8,164 nucleotides of DNA, from positions 1 to 8,164 of the forward strand of contig CABUWB010000076.1 of assembly GCA_902495025.1 (NCBI GenBank), read 5' to 3'. The notes beneath the pieces were generated by a model, which did no database searches, had not been told where the DNA came from, and saw nothing but the letters and a program-made list of their open reading frames with translations. Positions 6,315 through 8,164 of this stretch are shown one piece after another. Every line of letters begins with the position of its first letter. The first letter of the stretch is position 1. Origin of the DNA: an uncultured Eubacteriales bacterium (GTDB lineage: Bacteria; Bacillota; Clostridia; Lachnospirales; CAG-274). A program made the translations under genes and the position numbers.

Positions 6315-7040
6315 TTATTCCAGCTCGTAAAGCAGTATTGCGCCCGTTACAAGCCCCGCAGTTTCGGTACGCAGAATACGTTTGCCAAGGGTAACGCTTG
6401 TAATGCCGTCCTTTTTTGCAAGCTCTATTTCCTTTGGTGAAAAGCCGCCCTCGGGACCTATAAATACGGCAATACTTTTGCCGTTAAAGTCCTTTGCAAA
6501 CTGCTTTATACCAAACTCCGTTTCATTTTCGTAAGGGATAATTCTGCCGTCCATACTGCGGCTGTCCTCGACAGCCTGCGCAAAGGTCATGGCACTGTCA
6601 ACAAGCGGAATTTTGCCCCTGCCGCACTGCTTTGCGGCAGACTCGGCAATCTTCTGCCACCTCTCACGCTTTTTATCCTCCTTGCCGTCAAGCTTTGCAA
6701 CGGCAAACTCGGTTTTTACAGGCACAATGCGTACAAGCCCTATTTCAACGCACTTTTGTATAATAAGCTCCATTTTGTCGCTTTTTGGCAAGCCCTGATA
6801 AAGTGTAATTTCCACATCAGGCTCGGAGCTGACGGCACTCTGGCTGTCAATTTTGGCAACAACCCTCTTTTTGTCCACCTCGGATAAGGTGCAATAATAG
6901 TCCGTACCCTCACCGTCGCAGATAACAATTTCCTCGCCGATTTTGCTCCTTAACACGCTTGCAATATGGTTTGCGTCCGTTCCCTCAATTATAAAGCTGC
7001 CGTTTTCAATCTGTCCCTTATATGCAAAAAACTTTGGCAT
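6315..7040 (-). CDS. rsmE: 16S rRNA (uracil(1498)-N(3))-methyltransferase RsmE
   Basis: RsmE methylates N3 of U1498 in 16S rRNA within the assembled small subunit, using S-adenosylmethionine. The 241-residue protein is of normal length. An N-terminal PUA-like domain (about 1-70, with H25 and R31 in the HIASVLRSK segment) precedes a SPOUT knot domain. Family motifs are present: KMELIIQKCVEIGL (89-102), ERWQKIAESAAKQCGR (126-141), FIGPEGGFSPKEI (193-205) and LGKRILRTETA (218-228), the last two forming the SAM-binding knot. The ATG at 7038-7040 has GGAGG ten bases upstream. In many Firmicutes rsmE follows prmA; here a restriction-modification module is directly upstream, 27 bases away, with no terminator seen in between. 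The gene is GC-richer than the RM genes, supporting different origins. Confidence 0.94.
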   Translation of the reverse strand: MPKFFAYKGQIENGSFIIEGTDANHIASVLRSKIGEEIVICDGEGTDYYCTLSEVDKKRVVAKIDSQSAVSSEPDVEITLYQGLPKSDKMELIIQKCVEIGLVRIVPVKTEFAVAKLDGKEDKKRERWQKIAESAAKQCGRGKIPLVDSAMTFAQAVEDSRSMDGRIIPYENETEFGIKQFAKDFNGKSIAVFIGPEGGFSPKEIELAKKDGITSVTLGKRILRTETAGLVTGAILLYELE

Positions 7041-7067
7041 TCCTATTTACCCTCCGTTTTTATAATA

Positions 7068-7808
7068 TCAATCTCCGGAATTAAACTCTACGAGTTTTTC
7101 CCAATCAATACTTCCGTCATCTCTGCAAAATATACTTGAAAACTCTCTTACCAACCGATTAGAAGCCTTGCTATAACTTTCCTTATATTTTGTTGCATAC
7201 TGTTCAGGCATAGTTCCCATGAATAAAATAATCTTTTTATAAAAGTCTTCATCTCCGGTAATTGCATGCCAAAATGACTTTCCGGCTAGCTCTTGATATA
7301 ATTTAGGTTTACCTTTTCCGGTTTCCTTTTTCTTTCCATAGCAATAACCAATATATGCTTCATATCTTGCCTTAGCCTGTTGTGCTAATTTAGATGCAGC
7401 CATAAAATTTTGTTCTTGACGTTTTTTACTATCTGAATTGAACACTGAAGGTCCACTCTTCACCGCAATTGCAGAAATTGTGTTAGTTTTATTATCCTGT
7501 ATCATAATATCAATGCCCTCTGCCAGTGCCTTATTACCTCCACTTGCAGCAATAGCTATCGGTTCAAAAAAACAGTTTCCAAAAATTGTTTCCTCGCTCG
7601 AGCTTACAAAAGCCGTCAAAACAGATTCTACAATCTCAGATGCACTCTGCATAGCCTTAGCACGATATAAATAAGGATTCTTTCTTTTCATAACCTTATT
7701 TATATTAAGCCCATCTATCTTATCAATTAATGTAGTATAGAATGTTTCCAATGCTGTCGCAATTGCTTTTACAACTTCTTCTTCATCATAAGAATTATTG
7801 ATTATCAA
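7068..7808 (-). CDS. Type II restriction endonuclease, PmeII-like family
   Basis: The 246-residue protein resembles the PmeII-like family of type II restriction enzymes, judged from remembered family features: an RKNPYLYRAKA segment (42-52), SSSEETIFGNCFFEPIA (69-85), then AEGIDI (96-101) and IAVKSGPS (114-121). I read D100 and K117 as the core of a PD-(D/E)XK nuclease site in which the usual acidic residue two before the lysine is alanine; E82 or another acidic residue may substitute. This should cleave the site protected by the adjacent methyltransferase. The start is a TTG (7806-7808) with GGAGG eight bases upstream, lying inside the last codons of the methyltransferase (14-base overlap), which suggests coupled, low-level translation. 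An ATG near the start is out of frame. Codons are AT-rich compared with rsmE, consistent with horizontal acquisition. The recognition sequence cannot be read from this. Confidence 0.82.
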   Translation of the reverse strand: MIINNSYDEEEVVKAIATALETFYTTLIDKIDGLNINKVMKRKNPYLYRAKAMQSASEIVESVLTAFVSSSEETIFGNCFFEPIAIAASGGNKALAEGIDIMIQDNKTNTISAIAVKSGPSVFNSDSKKRQEQNFMAASKLAQQAKARYEAYIGYCYGKKKETGKGKPKLYQELAGKSFWHAITGDEDFYKKIILFMGTMPEQYATKYKESYSKASNRLVREFSSIFCRDDGSIDWEKLVEFNSGD

Positions 7809-8164
7809 TTTTGTTTCCTCCCATTTCCAAAGCTGTTTTTATTCTACTGTGAACTGCAGTTCCTCTAAAGCGTTTTGTATGTATAGTTGAGGTTTTATCA
7901 GCTGTTGAAATAATTGCTTTTCCTATAGCTTCTGCCAAACCTATAGGAACGGCATTTCCTATTTGTCGGTATTTAGAAGCAGTTGTTCCAATAAAAATCC
8001 AATCATCTGGAAATTGCTGTATTCTTGCATACTCATGCACACTCAATGGTCTATCTAGCATAGGATGGCACATCATTGTAGCTTTTTGCACAGGTGAGGT
8101 TACCACCGTAGGAGATGGTTGAGTATAAGAAAGTCTGCGATAAAACCCGGCCTTACCACCTCCG
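7795..8164 (-). CDS. DNA C5-cytosine methyltransferase, C-terminal part, truncated by window edge
   Basis: About 122 C-terminal residues are visible; the catalytic PCQ and ENV motifs and the SAM site lie beyond the right edge. The frame is open to the end of the window. FYRRLSYTQPSPTVVTS resembles conserved motif VIII with the following strand, RPLSVHEYARIQQFPDDW is motif IX, and KYRQIGNAVPIGLAEAIG is motif X, in the order and spacing of Dcm/HhaI-type m5C methyltransferases. The GTG at 8104-8106 is internal and not a start, because motif VIII lies upstream of it. The enzyme would modify the host site against the endonuclease encoded next, whose TTG start overlaps this gene by 14 bases. A tail of about 35 residues follows motif X. 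Base composition is as AT-rich as in the endonuclease gene. Confidence 0.92.
   Translation of the reverse strand, partial: GGGKAGFYRRLSYTQPSPTVVTSPVQKATMMCHPMLDRPLSVHEYARIQQFPDDWIFIGTTASKYRQIGNAVPIGLAEAIGKAIISTADKTSTIHTKRFRGTAVHSRIKTALEMGGNKIDNQ
7817..7822 (-). promoter_or_regulatory. Ribosome binding site supporting the endonuclease TTG start
   Basis: The minus strand reads GGGAGG, with GGAGG eight bases before the TTG at 7806-7808. No in-frame ATG lies near, and homology-like sequence begins soon after, so the rare start is favoured. The site is inside the methyltransferase coding region. Confidence 0.65.

Noticed and set aside
7795..8106. The GTG at 8104-8106 as the start of a short separate gene
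   Set aside because: Methyltransferase motif VIII is readable in the same frame upstream of it to the window edge, so it is an internal valine codon.

Overview
This window reads as chromosomal DNA from a low-to-mid GC, endospore-forming member of the Clostridia (Firmicutes), probably a gut-type lineage. The evidence is a murA-spoIID pair in the order known from Bacillus/Clostridium, strong AGGAGG-type ribosome binding sites, a clostridial-type OGG1-like DNA glycosylase, and a GC-rich interspersed palindrome in an AT-rich spacer. No tRNA, rRNA, CRISPR array or transposase gene was seen. I do not assign a species.

Layout, left to right. (1) Positions 1-547, + strand: the C-terminal 181 residues of an OGG1-like 8-oxoguanine DNA glycosylase, cut by the window edge. 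(2) 548-857: a 310-base spacer between convergent genes, holding a 226-bp element of nested inverted repeats (590-815) that looks like a MITE or bidirectional terminator. (3) 858-3009, - strand: murA followed by spoIID with an 11-base overlap (peptidoglycan precursor synthesis, then the sporulation peptidoglycan hydrolase). (4) 3137-3961, - strand: uppP, the undecaprenyl-diphosphate phosphatase, with its own candidate promoter and a clear Rho-independent terminator. (5) 4050-7040, - strand: rsmE, an unrecognised membrane-anchored Thr/Glu-rich protein, and a NifS-like cysteine desulfurase; the last two overlap by ATGA. (6) 7068-8164, - strand: a type II restriction-modification module, comprising the C-terminus of a C5-cytosine methyltransferase and an overlapping PmeII-like restriction endonuclease with a TTG start.

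How the parts fit. Everything except the glycosylase is on the minus strand and is read from the right edge leftward. The RM genes lie directly upstream of rsmE with only 27 bases between and no terminator seen, so rsmE may be partly read from the RM module or from a promoter inside it. The RM stretch is visibly AT-richer than rsmE (one sampled 60-base line is about 33% GC against about 58%), which suggests acquisition next to a housekeeping gene. uppP, murA and spoIID form a cell-envelope neighbourhood in two transcription units: lipid carrier recycling, the first committed step of peptidoglycan synthesis, and septal peptidoglycan hydrolysis during engulfment.

The most useful leads are the nested inverted-repeat element and its shared core with the uppP terminator, the compact RM module, and the unknown secreted protein translationally coupled to a cysteine desulfurase. 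I see no complete system that I can call clearly new.
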